The translations under genes and the position numbers were made by a program. The notes beneath the pieces were generated by a model. It had not been told where the DNA came from. It made no database searches and worked only from the letters and a program-made list of their open reading frames with translations. A DNA stretch of 64,000 nucleotides from Novosphingobium naphthalenivorans NBRC 102051 (GTDB lineage Bacteria; Pseudomonadota; Alphaproteobacteria; Sphingomonadales; Sphingomonadaceae), in contig NZ_BCTX01000005.1 of the NCBI RefSeq assembly GCF_001590985.1, forward strand, positions 56,427 through 120,426, in the 5' to 3' direction. Of the stretch, positions 9,008 to 18,385 are shown piece by piece (positions within the stretch are counted from its first letter, which is position 1; each line of letters starts with the position of its first letter).

Positions 9008-10176
9008 GCCGCCTTGCCATTGATACCGACTACCTCGTCGCCACCCTTTCCAGACTGCTGAAGACCCCCAGTCCCAGCGGTTATACCGACAATGTCGTAA
9101 GGCTGGTCACTACTGAACTCGCGGATATGGGCATCGATGCCGAACTGACCCGCCGCGGCGCGATCCGGGCGGTCCGGCGCGGTGCCGATCCGCGCGGCGC
9201 CCGGGCCATCGTCAGCCACCTCGATACGCTGGGGGCGCAGGTCAAGAACCTCAAGGACAACGGGCGGCTGGAGATCGTGCCGATCGGCCACTGGTCTTCC
9301 CGCTTCGCCGAGGGCGCACGCTGCACCATCTTCACCGAGAAAGGCACCTATCGCGGCTCGATCCTGCCGCTGAAGGCCTCGGGCCATACCTTCAACAAGG
9401 AAATCGACAGCCAGCCGGTAAGCTGGGACAATGTCGAAGTCCGCGTCGATGCCTATGCCCGCGGCAAGGTCGGGCTCGCCAAGCTCGGCATCGACATCGG
9501 CGACATCATCGCCATCGATCCCCAGACCGAGATCCTCGACAATGGTTACATCGTCTCGCGCCATCTCGACGACAAGGCCGGTGTTGCCATCATGCTGGCG
9601 GCCATCCGGGCGTTGCAGACCGAGGAAGCCGAGACGCCGGTGGACATCCACTTCCTCTTCACCATCGCCGAGGAAGTGGGGGTGGGAGCCAGTTCGGTTC
9701 TGCAACCGCAGGTCGCCTCGATGGTTGCGATCGACAACGGCACAACCGCACCGGGTCAGAATTCAGACGAGTTCGGCGTCACGATCGCCATGGCCGACCA
9801 GACCGGCCCTTTCGATTATCACCTCACCAAGAAACTGGCCCATCTCTGCCGCGACGAGGACATCCGCTACCAGAAGGATGTCTTCCGGTATTACCGCTCG
9901 GATTCCGCCAGTGCCGTGGAAGCCGGCGCGGACGTGCGGACCGCGCTGATCACCTTCGGCATCGATGCCAGTCACGGCTACGAGCGCATCCACCTCCACG
10001 CGCTGCGCTCGGTGGCGGAACTGGTCACGGCCTACGTGACCAGCCCGGTGATGATCGAGCGCGACCTCGACCAGATCAGCGATGTACGCGGCTTCACCAA
10101 GCTGCCGAGCCGCAAGGCCAAGCAGAATCTGTCAGCCGACATCAAGGTGAGCGACACGAAGACGGATCCGAACTGA
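9004..10176 (+). CDS. M42-family peptidase of the NAGGN osmoprotectant system
   Basis: 390 aa, starting at a TTG that overlaps the ngg stop (TTGA). No upstream ATG is possible without a longer overlap, and the next in-frame ATG (9127) would cut the conserved N-terminus (LLKTPSPSGYTDNV). Metal-site text of M42/M20-type co-catalytic peptidases is present: VSHLDT near residue 72, SRHLDDKAGV, and the catalytic glutamates in FTIAEEVGVG. It always travels as the third gene of the NAGGN trio. A role in recycling the dipeptide when osmotic stress ends is inference. The tail is basic and polar (RKAKQNLSADIK). Confidence 0.9.
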   Translation: MSRLAIDTDYLVATLSRLLKTPSPSGYTDNVVRLVTTELADMGIDAELTRRGAIRAVRRGADPRGARAIVSHLDTLGAQVKNLKDNGRLEIVPIGHWSSRFAEGARCTIFTEKGTYRGSILPLKASGHTFNKEIDSQPVSWDNVEVRVDAYARGKVGLAKLGIDIGDIIAIDPQTEILDNGYIVSRHLDDKAGVAIMLAAIRALQTEEAETPVDIHFLFTIAEEVGVGASSVLQPQVASMVAIDNGTTAPGQNSDEFGVTIAMADQTGPFDYHLTKKLAHLCRDEDIRYQKDVFRYYRSDSASAVEAGADVRTALITFGIDASHGYERIHLHALRSVAELVTAYVTSPVMIERDLDQISDVRGFTKLPSRKAKQNLSADIKVSDTKTDPN

Positions 10177-10459
10177 GCTGCCAAGTTTGCTGCTCCGCCT
10201 TCGTTTCGGAAAGTCGGCCCTATCTCGGGGCAACGCAGATGTGAGCAATTCCACGGCAAAGGCGCTCACCTGAGACCGGCGTGTCATTCGGAATCCCACT
10301 TGTCGGTTCTGTCCCGCATACCGATCAATCCGCGGCCTTAAAGCAACGAACCTGAGCGAACGGCAGCTTTGCTGCTGACCTCGAAGCTGGCCGTTAATTC
10401 AACAAGCTGACACGCGAACGTCTGCTTGCCCAGCCAACCACAGCAGCTAAGTAGGTGGC

Positions 10460-10690
10460 ATGACTGCCTCCGACCTCGAACAGATGCTTATTGCACGCCT
10501 TATCCGAGAGAAAGGCGGGACATCGCAGACATGGCAGCGAGCCCTTGGCAAGGTGATCGTGCGTGACGCGGAGACACATGCCCATTGTAATTGGGATGTC
10601 AGACTAAGCGGCACCGATGCGCAGCGTGCCGCGATCGAGATGCTTCTGGACGATATACGGCTTGAACATTCGATCGTCGCAGCCGGGTGA
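10460..10690 (+). CDS. Small conserved hypothetical protein
   Basis: 76 aa (MTASDLEQMLIARLIREKGG...), preceded by AGGTGG six bases from the ATG. The protein has charged and amphipathic sections, no signal peptide and no membrane segment. The text resembles a short hypothetical protein seen in sphingomonads with a THAHCNW core, but I cannot assign a function. It stands alone between the NAGGN operon and a degenerate intergenic stretch, with no operon partner. Confidence 0.6.
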   Translation: MTASDLEQMLIARLIREKGGTSQTWQRALGKVIVRDAETHAHCNWDVRLSGTDAQRAAIEMLLDDIRLEHSIVAAG

Positions 10691-11294
10691 GCGACCAAAG
10701 GCTCGAAGCACATGAGAAGCGGTCGCGCAGAACCTCATCCGGTCACCCCGGAAGCGGCCCTCCGTTCACCGAGTTGTGGGCGACCGCGAATGACCGACAT
10801 TGGGACATTCGCGACTGTCGGCTTCGGAGCATCGTAATGTTGATTCCGGACGCCATGCAGAAGCAAGTTTACCGTCCAATAGGGCCGACTTCGCTGACAC
10901 TCTCTTGTCTCGGAGTCTCGGCAAATTCGCGACGGATCGGCGGACCTGCTATTTCCGGGGACCAGCACGATCCAGACCAGGCTTCGCTACATGCTCTTCG
11001 TCCCTTGAGGCTACCGCGTGGCGCAGCGCTGCGGAGGCAAGCCAGGAAGAGCGTATCATCGAAGCTCGCAATCTGGAATTCGATCTGAGCGAGGCGTTGG
11101 CTGAAGACGGCGAACGTGAGGCCATGATCGGCCGCCTGAAGGTTTAACGAACCCAAAGATGGACGTCGGCGCTCGTGCGACGAAGTAATCGCCAACGTCA
11201 AGTTGCCCCGCTAGACCCGTCAATTCCGTCGATTGCATTTCTGCACGACAGCTCCGTCCCGTCCCACTTGTTACCACTGGATGAAAGCCGGGCC
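10691..11294. other. Degenerate intergenic stretch
   Basis: No convincing gene. The only coding-like part is about 11056-11147 on the plus strand, reading ARNLEFDLSEALAEDGERE and ending in a TAA at 11145. It could be the 3' end of a decayed gene, but the codons upstream of it are not protein-like. It marks the left edge of the accessory island. Confidence 0.4.
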
Positions 11295-12335
11295 TCACGT
11301 CATGGTCTTGCGATAATCGCGCGGTGACAGGTTGGTCCAGCGGCGAAAGGCGGACCGAAAGCCATCTGTGTGCCGAAAGCCGGTTTTGGCTGCGACGGTT
11401 TCGATCGAATGCCCCCCGCGAGATATCATTTCCAGCGCCACATCGCGCCGTGCCGCGTCCTTCAGCGCACGAATGGAGATATTTTCCTGCTTCAGCCTAC
11501 GCCGCAGGGTACTGGGGGCAAGGCCGCACAAGGGGGCCAGCCTGGCGATGGATGGAAGGCCGTTGCCCCGCGCCATGGACTGGGCGTAGAGGCCTCGAAG
11601 CCGGTCGGAAAGACTGAGTTCCATCGGTCTGATAGCCATGAAATCAAAAGGAAACTCCTGCAATAGAAGGTCCAGTTCCACAGGCGTCCGGACAACCGGC
11701 AGATTCATAAAACTTTCGGGGAAGCTGACTGTGTTGACCCGCTGGCCAAGCACCAGATCGCCCGCGAAGAAATCATAGACAGGCTCTTCGTCAAAGCGAA
11801 GATCATAGGCCAACCCGACCTGGAAGGCGTAACCGCCCAATCCGATCAGCCAGGCGAAGAAGCGGGTGAATATCGACATCCCCGCAAGATCGGAAAGAAA
11901 CGCGCCGAAGCTTTTCCTTCTGCGGAGCGTATCAATGCTGAGCGTTGCCACTCCTTTATCGATGTCCAGCGCAAGAGTGGACAGCCGGTCGCTGCGGGTT
12001 CGGTAGAACATGATCAGGCGCTCCATCACCTCGGCAAAGGTGGGCGCCGTTATCACGCAATAGCATAGCAGCCGGAATTCATCCGGATGCATCTGGGGTT
12101 TGTTGTCCAGGCGGCTGGAGTGCCAGCCGATAGTGACGATGCACTCCCGATAGATGGCCGCCATCTGTTCACGCGATACGGTCTGGACGTGGCCAGCGTC
12201 AAAATCAGCCCAGCTATGGGGAATGTTCGCCTTGATCAGGATCTCGGCCGGATCGCCGCCAACCCGTGCCGCCTTGTCAAGCAGGTTGAGAACGTCATCT
12301 CCGGAAATGGGCGGGACGGTAGCGTTGGCATCCAT
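11295..12335 (-). CDS. AraC-family transcriptional regulator with arabinose-binding-like N-terminal domain
   Basis: 346 aa from ATG 12335 (MDANATVPPISGDDV). A TTG at 12380 would add 15 residues; no strong ribosome site marks either. The N-terminal 200 residues match the effector domain of OruR/ArgR-type AraC proteins. The C-terminus carries a double helix-turn-helix: LAPLCGLAPSTLRRRLKQ and SIETVAAKTGFRHTDGFRSA, closing with WTNLSPRDYRK. It is divergent from the first sulfotransferase gene with about 130 bases between them, so it probably controls that module. The inducer is unknown. Confidence 0.85.
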   Translation of the reverse strand: MDANATVPPISGDDVLNLLDKAARVGGDPAEILIKANIPHSWADFDAGHVQTVSREQMAAIYRECIVTIGWHSSRLDNKPQMHPDEFRLLCYCVITAPTFAEVMERLIMFYRTRSDRLSTLALDIDKGVATLSIDTLRRRKSFGAFLSDLAGMSIFTRFFAWLIGLGGYAFQVGLAYDLRFDEEPVYDFFAGDLVLGQRVNTVSFPESFMNLPVVRTPVELDLLLQEFPFDFMAIRPMELSLSDRLRGLYAQSMARGNGLPSIARLAPLCGLAPSTLRRRLKQENISIRALKDAARRDVALEMISRGGHSIETVAAKTGFRHTDGFRSAFRRWTNLSPRDYRKTMT

Positions 12336-12464
12336 GGCATCGATCGTCTGGTGAGCACTTTTCGTGGTATATTTGAACAAATTTTCGGTGTTCAGTCCAG
12401 TGTCCGCGGGCGTATCCGGCTTGCCTGCTCAACGGATGTTTTGCGGGATGAGGATTGTGAAAAA

Positions 12465-13724
12465 ATGAGCAACGAAGCTCCAGCACCAATGCACTACTGG
12501 CAACCACCCGAACGGCCGGAATGGCTCAGCGCATTTCTGAAGGAAACGCAGGCCTGGGATGCGAACGCCGTCGCGCCATTGCAGGCCGACGAGATGATCG
12601 CCACGGCACAGCGGCGCACGGGCCTTACCGATTTCGGGCCGGACTATTGGCGCGAACCGTTCGAAATCCTGGTGCGCTCGGCTGAGGAAGAAGCCGACAT
12701 GCATCTGTTCGGGCGGCTATGGACCCGGCAGGAGCTGATCCTTTTCCTGGAAACGCGCCTCAAAATCGAGGCGGAATACAAAGCACATCCCGAGATTGAG
12801 GACGAGGTTATCGATCAGCCCGTCTTCATCACCGGCCTGCCGCGATCCGGCACTTCCATCCTTTTCGAACTGTTGGCGCAGGACAAGCAGTTCATGGCGC
12901 CGGCGAATTGGGAGTTTCTGCTTCCCTGCCCGCCTCCCGAAGCCACGACTTACAGAACTGATCCGCGCGTGCCGCGCGCCCATGATCTCATCACGCAGCC
13001 CGGCCGGGTGGCGCCGACCTTCCGGTCCATGCATGAAATGGGTGCCTGGATCCCGAATGAATGCGCTGTCGCATGGCGCATGACCTTCCGGTCGCCGCAT
13101 CTGGCCGCCGCATTCCAGGCGCCAACCTTTGCGACATGGCTTTTCAGTGCCGATCAGACGCCCATGTATGCCGATTACAAGCGACTGCTGAAGCTTCTGC
13201 AGTGGAAGAACCCGCGTGAGCGCTGGCTGCTCAAGTCTCCTGAGCACCAGTCCTTCCTCCCCACCTTGTTCAAGGTGTTTCCCGATGCTGAAGTGGTGAT
13301 GACGCACCGCGACCCGGTACGGGCACAGGGGTCCGTCATCAATCTGCTCGGAACCTTCTACTGGATGCGGAGCGACAAGCCCTTCGATGCCCAGGCCTAT
13401 GAACAGCTTCTGACCCCGGAAGGAACGGCTGCGCGCCTTGATCAGGTGATCGACTGGATCGAAGGCGGCGCGGTCCCTGCCGATCGCGTCATTCATTCGC
13501 GCTATGCTGATCTGGTCGATGCGCCGGTGCAGACCCTTGAATCGCTTTACGAAAAGCTGGGTCTTCCGTTCACCGAACAGGCCCGTGGTGCGGTTGAGGC
13601 CTATCTTTCCGGCAAGCCCCGGCACAAGTTCGGCGCGCATCATTATACCGTCGATCAGGCGGACCATACGCGCGCGCTCTTCAGCCGCTACCAGAGCTAT
13701 TTCGACGTGCCGAGCGAGGCGTGA
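12465..13724 (+). CDS. Sulfotransferase-family protein, copy 1
   Basis: 419 aa. The 5'-phosphosulfate-binding loop is FITGLPRSGTSILFELL (about residues 121-137), and the 3'-phosphate-binding region is VMTHRDPVRAQGS with a downstream RYADLVDAP. The family uses PAPS as sulfate donor, although related bacterial proteins are also annotated without a proven reaction. The start follows GATGAGGA. A longer frame opens at 12087, but that part antisenses the AraC gene and was rejected. The DUF1214 gene lies about 155 bases downstream. A second copy of the pair is at 17077-19699; the two sulfotransferases share layout and length (419 aa each) but differ widely in sequence. Confidence 0.85.
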   Translation: MSNEAPAPMHYWQPPERPEWLSAFLKETQAWDANAVAPLQADEMIATAQRRTGLTDFGPDYWREPFEILVRSAEEEADMHLFGRLWTRQELILFLETRLKIEAEYKAHPEIEDEVIDQPVFITGLPRSGTSILFELLAQDKQFMAPANWEFLLPCPPPEATTYRTDPRVPRAHDLITQPGRVAPTFRSMHEMGAWIPNECAVAWRMTFRSPHLAAAFQAPTFATWLFSADQTPMYADYKRLLKLLQWKNPRERWLLKSPEHQSFLPTLFKVFPDAEVVMTHRDPVRAQGSVINLLGTFYWMRSDKPFDAQAYEQLLTPEGTAARLDQVIDWIEGGAVPADRVIHSRYADLVDAPVQTLESLYEKLGLPFTEQARGAVEAYLSGKPRHKFGAHHYTVDQADHTRALFSRYQSYFDVPSEA

Positions 13725-13880
13725 CCGATTTCCCGGCCCTCTGATCCTTGCTGCGGCATCAGGGGGCCGTGCGTATCCATCCGCGGCCTTGTCCGCGCCA
13801 CATGACCGGAAGAACAGCATCCGCCCGCGGTCCCGCTTCATGCGGACGATAGCGGCAAATCAGACAAAGGAGCGTGATCG

Positions 13881-15062
13881 ATGACAGTGGAAGCAGACCT
13901 CATGCTGCGCGAAGCGTGGAACCGCTTTTGTGATGACCTGAAATCCGCGGGAGACATCGCCTTTCGCGAAACCGCCGCCAGCAATCCCGTCGATCGTGCC
14001 GGAGCGATACGGCTCCTTTCCCGCAACATCGCCCTCGCGCTGATGTTCGAACTGGAGAACAATGATCCGTTGCACCCGGAACTGCTCCATTATTTCGACC
14101 CGATCCGTAAGCAAGGCGGCGACAATACGGACGCGCTCTATGTCGGCGGGCCGATCAACGGCACCGACACCTACCGGATTTCCGGCAAGCGCGGTTCCTC
14201 CAGATATTTCGGCGTGACGGTCGTTGAACGCGGCAACACGCCCTGGGGCGGCGGTGTCGCCGGCGCGCTGTTCGGGGACGAACTCGAAACCGACGCGGAC
14301 GGTAATTTCGAACTGTTCCTCAGCCCGGACCCGCAGCCCGGCAACTGGATCAAGACCACTCCGGACAGCTTTCGGGTAACCTTCCGCCAGTTCTTCGCGG
14401 ACTGGGAAGGAGAGGCGCCAATGGAAGCGCGGATCGACCGCATCACCGGCGATCAGGCTCCTCCCCAACTGACACCCGAAAAGGTGAGCAAGGGGCTGGC
14501 CGCGGCAACGCACTGGATGAAATGGTCGATCACCTATTGGGCCGACCTTCTGGAAAAGTGGAAGGCGCAGCCCAACAAGTTCCTCGCCTATTTCGAGATC
14601 GAAAACCAGAAGATCGATGCGACGCCGGGTGGCCGGGCGCTGCATGCCTACTGGATATTGCCGGAGGACGAAGCCCTCATCATCCGGGTCACGCCGCCCG
14701 AGGCGCATTACTGGGCCGTCGAATTCGGCAATTACTGGTGGGAGACGATGGATTATCGCTACCGCCTTTCCAGCACGAACAGCCATCATGCTATTCTTGA
14801 AGATGATGGCGAACTGATCATGGTGGTCTCGCACGATGATCCCGGCGTGCCGAACTGGCTCGACCCATCGGGGCACAGCGAGGGTTATTTTACGATCCGC
14901 TGGCTGCTGGCCGATTCCTATCCCTATCCGACCGCGCAGCAGGTGAAGCGGAGCGAACTGTTCGACCACCTTCCGAAGACGGTCAAGCGCATCACCTCCG
15001 AAGCGCGAAGGGAACAGCTCGACGAGCGCCGCCGCGGTGTCGTCAAACGGTTCAAATGGTGA
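13881..15062 (+). CDS. DUF1214 domain-containing protein, copy 1
   Basis: 393 aa, no signal peptide. The C-terminal part has the DUF1214 signature: AVEFGNYWWETMDYRYR, then DDPGVPNWLDPSGHSEG and IRWLLADSYP. The N-terminal half is a helical stretch followed by beta-rich text (SSRYFGVTVVERG). The biochemical role of the family is not known to me. An AAAGGAG sequence lies upstream of the ATG. It follows sulfotransferase copy 1 and is followed at a 4-base gap by an old yellow enzyme, so the three are probably one transcript. The second DUF1214 gene (18386) shares the DPGV-NWL-P-GH core. Confidence 0.85.
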   Translation: MTVEADLMLREAWNRFCDDLKSAGDIAFRETAASNPVDRAGAIRLLSRNIALALMFELENNDPLHPELLHYFDPIRKQGGDNTDALYVGGPINGTDTYRISGKRGSSRYFGVTVVERGNTPWGGGVAGALFGDELETDADGNFELFLSPDPQPGNWIKTTPDSFRVTFRQFFADWEGEAPMEARIDRITGDQAPPQLTPEKVSKGLAAATHWMKWSITYWADLLEKWKAQPNKFLAYFEIENQKIDATPGGRALHAYWILPEDEALIIRVTPPEAHYWAVEFGNYWWETMDYRYRLSSTNSHHAILEDDGELIMVVSHDDPGVPNWLDPSGHSEGYFTIRWLLADSYPYPTAQQVKRSELFDHLPKTVKRITSEARREQLDERRRGVVKRFKW

Positions 15063-15066
15063 CGCC

Positions 15067-16146
15067 ATGACCAGTCTTTTTGATCCCGGCATGCTGGGCG
15101 ATATCCAGATTGCCAATCGCGTGGTCATGGCTCCCATGACGCGCAGCCGTGCTGGTGACGGTGATGTGCCGACGGATCTGCATGTCGAATATTACCGGCA
15201 ACGCGCTGGCGCCGGGCTCATCATCACCGAAGGCACGCAGCCGAGCCCTGCGGGAAAGGGATATTGCCGCACCCCCGGCATTCATTCCTCTTCGCAGATC
15301 AAGGCGTGGCGCAAAGTGACGGACGCGGTGCATGCGGAAGGCGGCAAGATCGTCCTGCAGCTCATGCACGTCGGCCGTGTCGCTTCGCATCTCAACAAGG
15401 CGCCCGGAGTAGAGACCATCGCGCCTTCGGCCATACAAGCGGCAGGGGAGATGTTCACCGAATCCGGCATGGTTCCGTTGGACACCCCGCGCGCAATCGA
15501 AACGGACGAGATTCCAAGCATCATCGAAGAATATGCCAGCGCGGCGCGCAATGCCGTCCAGGCTGGCTTCGACGGGGTGGAACTGCATTGCACGAGCGGC
15601 TACCTGCCCGCGCAATTCCTGTCCTCCGGAAGCAACCATCGAACGGATGGCTATGGCGGACCGGCGGCCAATCGTATCCGGTTCGTCGTGGAAACGATTC
15701 AGGCCCTGTCGAGAGCAATCGGCAGTGAACGCGTCGGTTTCCGGATCTGTCCCGGTAACCCGTTCAACGATATCCATGATGACGATCCGGTTGAAACATA
15801 CGGGCTTCTGCTGAAAACCCTGTCACCGCTCGGCCTTGCCTATCTGCATCTGATTGACTGGCCCAATCCGCAGATCGAGAGCCTTCCGCTGGCCCAGAGC
15901 TGCTGGCAGGGGCCACTGATCCTGAACGAAAGCATCACGCTGGAACGCGCAAAAACGCTAATTTCCGGCAAGACGGCTGATGCGGTTTCTTTCGGCCGCC
16001 CGTTCATAGCCAATCCCGATCTGGTCCTTCGTTTCCGCAAGGGACTTCCGCTGGCGGAATTCGATCCGAACACGTTGTACAGTCCCGGACCGGAAGGTTA
16101 CGTCACGTATCCTCCGGCAGAGATCGGGGGCGGCGTGGCGGATTAG
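15067..16146 (+). CDS. Old yellow enzyme family NADH:flavin oxidoreductase/alkene reductase
   Basis: 359 aa from ATG 15067, four bases after the DUF1214 stop. It has the FMN-binding TIM-barrel text of the NemA/OYE group: NRVVMAPMTRSRAGDG, QLMHVGRVASH, SSGSNHRTDGYGG, RICPGNPFNDIHDDDP and SFGRPFIANPDLV. The substrate-binding His-x-x-Asn of the family reads HCTS here (VELHCTSGYLPAQF), so Ser replaces Asn; the following Tyr is kept. It should reduce an activated C=C bond with NAD(P)H, but the altered residue may change substrate choice. It sits in the island after sulfotransferase and DUF1214 copy 1. Confidence 0.88.
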   Translation: MTSLFDPGMLGDIQIANRVVMAPMTRSRAGDGDVPTDLHVEYYRQRAGAGLIITEGTQPSPAGKGYCRTPGIHSSSQIKAWRKVTDAVHAEGGKIVLQLMHVGRVASHLNKAPGVETIAPSAIQAAGEMFTESGMVPLDTPRAIETDEIPSIIEEYASAARNAVQAGFDGVELHCTSGYLPAQFLSSGSNHRTDGYGGPAANRIRFVVETIQALSRAIGSERVGFRICPGNPFNDIHDDDPVETYGLLLKTLSPLGLAYLHLIDWPNPQIESLPLAQSCWQGPLILNESITLERAKTLISGKTADAVSFGRPFIANPDLVLRFRKGLPLAEFDPNTLYSPGPEGYVTYPPAEIGGGVAD

Positions 16147-16450
16147 CGCGCGTTGACAAAATGTTTCAGCCACAGGCGGTCGGCTCCCGAGGTCAAGGGA
16201 GCTGAGGTAGGACAAGGCGGCTTCTCGAAGCGAGTGGCGATGCGGCGCGGGTGTTTCTGTAGACCAAACATGCGCGCGATCCGACTGCGAGCGCGGCAAC
16301 GGCAATAGCCGGGACACTCGGAAGCCCATACGTATCGATCACGGAGGGATCACAGGCGGGGGTTGCTCAGAAGTAGACCATCGACGCCGCGGTAGCTGGA
16401 CGCATCGCCACCAGTCAGCCTGTCAAGCGACTGGAAGGCCTGGGCCAAGT
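16147..16450. other. Intergenic stretch with no recognisable gene
   Basis: Downstream of the old yellow enzyme gene. Short frames on both strands look random. It leads into the decayed tyrosine phosphatase fragment, and I see no clear terminator. Confidence 0.4.
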
Positions 16451-16626
16451 GAACCCGGTGCATTGGCGGTTCTCGCGCATGTCGAACCCGAATGGCTCGA
16501 CGCCTCCTTCGCCACGATCAATGCTCGTTACGGCTCGCTTGAAGGCTACCTTCACGAGGGCTGCGCCTGAGCGATGCAGGAATCGCGTCGATCCGCAAAC
16601 ACATGCTTGAACCGGCCCTACTGACG
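16451..16626 (+). pseudogene. Tyrosine-protein phosphatase (Y_phosphatase3 type), frameshifted C-terminal remnant
   Basis: The plus strand reads EPGALAVLAHVEPEWLDASF then ATINARYGSLEGYLHEG. One base appears to be missing near 16560, after which the next frame continues LRLSDAGIASIRKHMLEPAL. Together these match the typical C-terminus of bacterial tyrosine phosphatases (a -YL-AF-I--RYGS---YL--GLGL-D--I--LR---L pattern). The catalytic CxxGKDRTG region is absent upstream. It is a decayed gene fragment inside the accessory island. Confidence 0.65.
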
Positions 16627-16699
16627 GGCTTGCCAGCTGTCCTGCATCCCCTGGGATTGGAGTGTCGTGACATGCAGCCATCGCGCTGCTCGCGATGAC

Positions 16700-16915
16700 T
16701 TCGATTGTCTGGCCTTCCCGGCCGTGCAGGTGCACCCCGCCATCCGGCGATTGTTGAACCAGCCCCCCATTGGAGCGTGGTGTATTCAACGGCTTCAAGG
16801 ATCGCCATGCCTCCGTCTGCGGATCATCTCGGCCTTGTAAAGACCGTCGATCGTTTCCGCCGAGGCGTTGCCGCCGTCATGGCGGAGCGAGACGCCGCGT
16901 CAACCGGGGCGGGGT
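16700..16915 (-). pseudogene. IS3-family transposase (OrfB) remnant, multiply frameshifted
   Basis: Reading the minus strand from about 16915, one frame gives GGNASAETIDGLYKAEMIRRR, a second gives WRSL and ILEAVEYTTLQW, and a third gives GWFNNR. In order these match the C-terminal part of IS3 OrfB (AETINGLYKAEVI--RGPW-S-EAVEYATLEWVDWFNNRR). At least two frameshifts and a truncation make it inactive. It lies between the two sulfotransferase/DUF1214 modules, which is consistent with past rearrangement there. Confidence 0.75.
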
Positions 16916-17076
16916 GAAGTCCGGATCAGGGCCTTCGCTTGACGGCGGAAGTTCGCCTGACAGCGCCTTTCAGGCGACAATTGACATGACAAGTGTCATT
17001 TAATAACGAAGGCGGCGCCGGTGATCTTCCATGGGAAAGTCATTGAGCCAAAGGCAACATAAGGAGAGGGGCTACC

Positions 17077-18336
17077 ATGCAAAAAGGTTGGACGCCCAGC
17101 GATCGACCGCTTGACATCCGGATGTTGAATGCTGCCGGAAGGTGCCTGAACGGTATCGGCGTGCAACCGTTCAGGCTCGATGAAGACAGTCTGGTCGACC
17201 ACGCGCGGCGCAAGACCGGCTTGAGCGATTTCGGCGGCTTTTCCTTCGAGGAAGGCTTGCGCGTTCTTTGCCGCAGCCTGGAAAGCGAGTGCGATCTGAC
17301 TCCGGTCGGGCGCTGGCTGACCCGACTGGAACTGCGCAATCACCTGATCAACCGCCTGCTGGTGGTCGACACCATCAAGCGGCATCCGGAGATCCGCGAA
17401 CAACAGATCGTCGAGCCGATCTTCATCACCGGTACCGGACGAAGCGGCACCTCGATCCTGCACGAAGTGCTGGCGCAGGATTCGCTGAACAACCGTGCCC
17501 TGTTGCACTGGGAAGTGCTCCGCCCCTGCCCTCCCCCGGATCCGGCGACCCATGCCAGCGATCCGCGCATCCGCGAAGCCGATCATCATGTCCATCGCTG
17601 GGAGCACATCGCACCGCCCTACAAGCAGATGCATGAGGGCGGGGGCGCCGTGCCGCAGGAGGATGACTTCCTGTTCAACTTCTCGATCCTGTCGGATCAC
17701 ATGATCGGGCTGTACGGCGTGCCGAGCTTTCAGAAATGGCTGTTCCAGCAGGATCGCGCGCCGGCCTGGGAAATGCACAAGAGCGTGCTCCAGATATTGC
17801 AATGGAAGTTCCCGAAACGGCGCTGGGTGCTGAAATCGCCGACCCACCTGATGAATCTGCCGCAACTGTTCCGGACCTATCCCGATGCGCGCGTGATCAT
17901 GACGCACCGCGATCCGTTGAAGGTCGTGGCTTCGCAAAGCAGCCTGCGTTGCGCCCTGTTCTGGATGCGCACCGACACCATCGAGCCCGTCAGATTCGGT
18001 CACGAAATGGAGCAGGCGCTTGCCTATATGCTCGATGTCGCGATCAAGACGAGGGACTCAGGAATCGTGCCTGAATCCCAGATCACCGACGTCAAGTTCC
18101 AGGATTTCATGCGCGATCCGGTGGCAACGATACGCAAGGCCTACCAGGATCTTGGCCTCGACCTGCCCGATGATGCTGCAGAGCGAATGAGTGCTTATGT
18201 TGCGGCCAAACCACGCGACCGCGGCCATGGCCGCCATCGTTACCGGCTGGAAGATTTCGGCCTCGATCCAACGGCGGTCAGTCAGACTTTTGCCGCTTAT
18301 CGCGAGCGTTTCGACGTGCCGACCGAGACGGAATAG
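17077..18336 (+). CDS. Sulfotransferase-family protein, copy 2
   Basis: 419 aa. The PAPS phosphate loop is FITGTGRSGTSILHEVLAQD (about residues 116-135). The 3'-phosphate region is VIMTHRDPLKVVASQSSL, preceded by RRWVLKSPTHLMNLP. The family transfers sulfate from PAPS to hydroxyl or amino acceptors; the acceptor here is unknown. AAGGAGAGGGG precedes the ATG by about 8 bases. It has the same length and motif layout as copy 1 at 12465 and is likewise followed by a DUF1214 gene, so the pair looks like a diverged duplication. The closing text FDVPTETE parallels FDVPSEA of copy 1. Confidence 0.85.
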   Translation: MQKGWTPSDRPLDIRMLNAAGRCLNGIGVQPFRLDEDSLVDHARRKTGLSDFGGFSFEEGLRVLCRSLESECDLTPVGRWLTRLELRNHLINRLLVVDTIKRHPEIREQQIVEPIFITGTGRSGTSILHEVLAQDSLNNRALLHWEVLRPCPPPDPATHASDPRIREADHHVHRWEHIAPPYKQMHEGGGAVPQEDDFLFNFSILSDHMIGLYGVPSFQKWLFQQDRAPAWEMHKSVLQILQWKFPKRRWVLKSPTHLMNLPQLFRTYPDARVIMTHRDPLKVVASQSSLRCALFWMRTDTIEPVRFGHEMEQALAYMLDVAIKTRDSGIVPESQITDVKFQDFMRDPVATIRKAYQDLGLDLPDDAAERMSAYVAAKPRDRGHGRHRYRLEDFGLDPTAVSQTFAAYRERFDVPTETE

Positions 18337-18385
18337 CCTGGGCGGCAATCGTCCAGCATTTCCGATGATGAGAGAGGAACCAATC

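Noticed and set aside
10800..11147. 115-codon plus-strand frame ending GEREAMIGRLKV
   Set aside because: Only the last 30 codons look protein-like; no ribosome site and no recognised family, so described only as a possible decayed tail.
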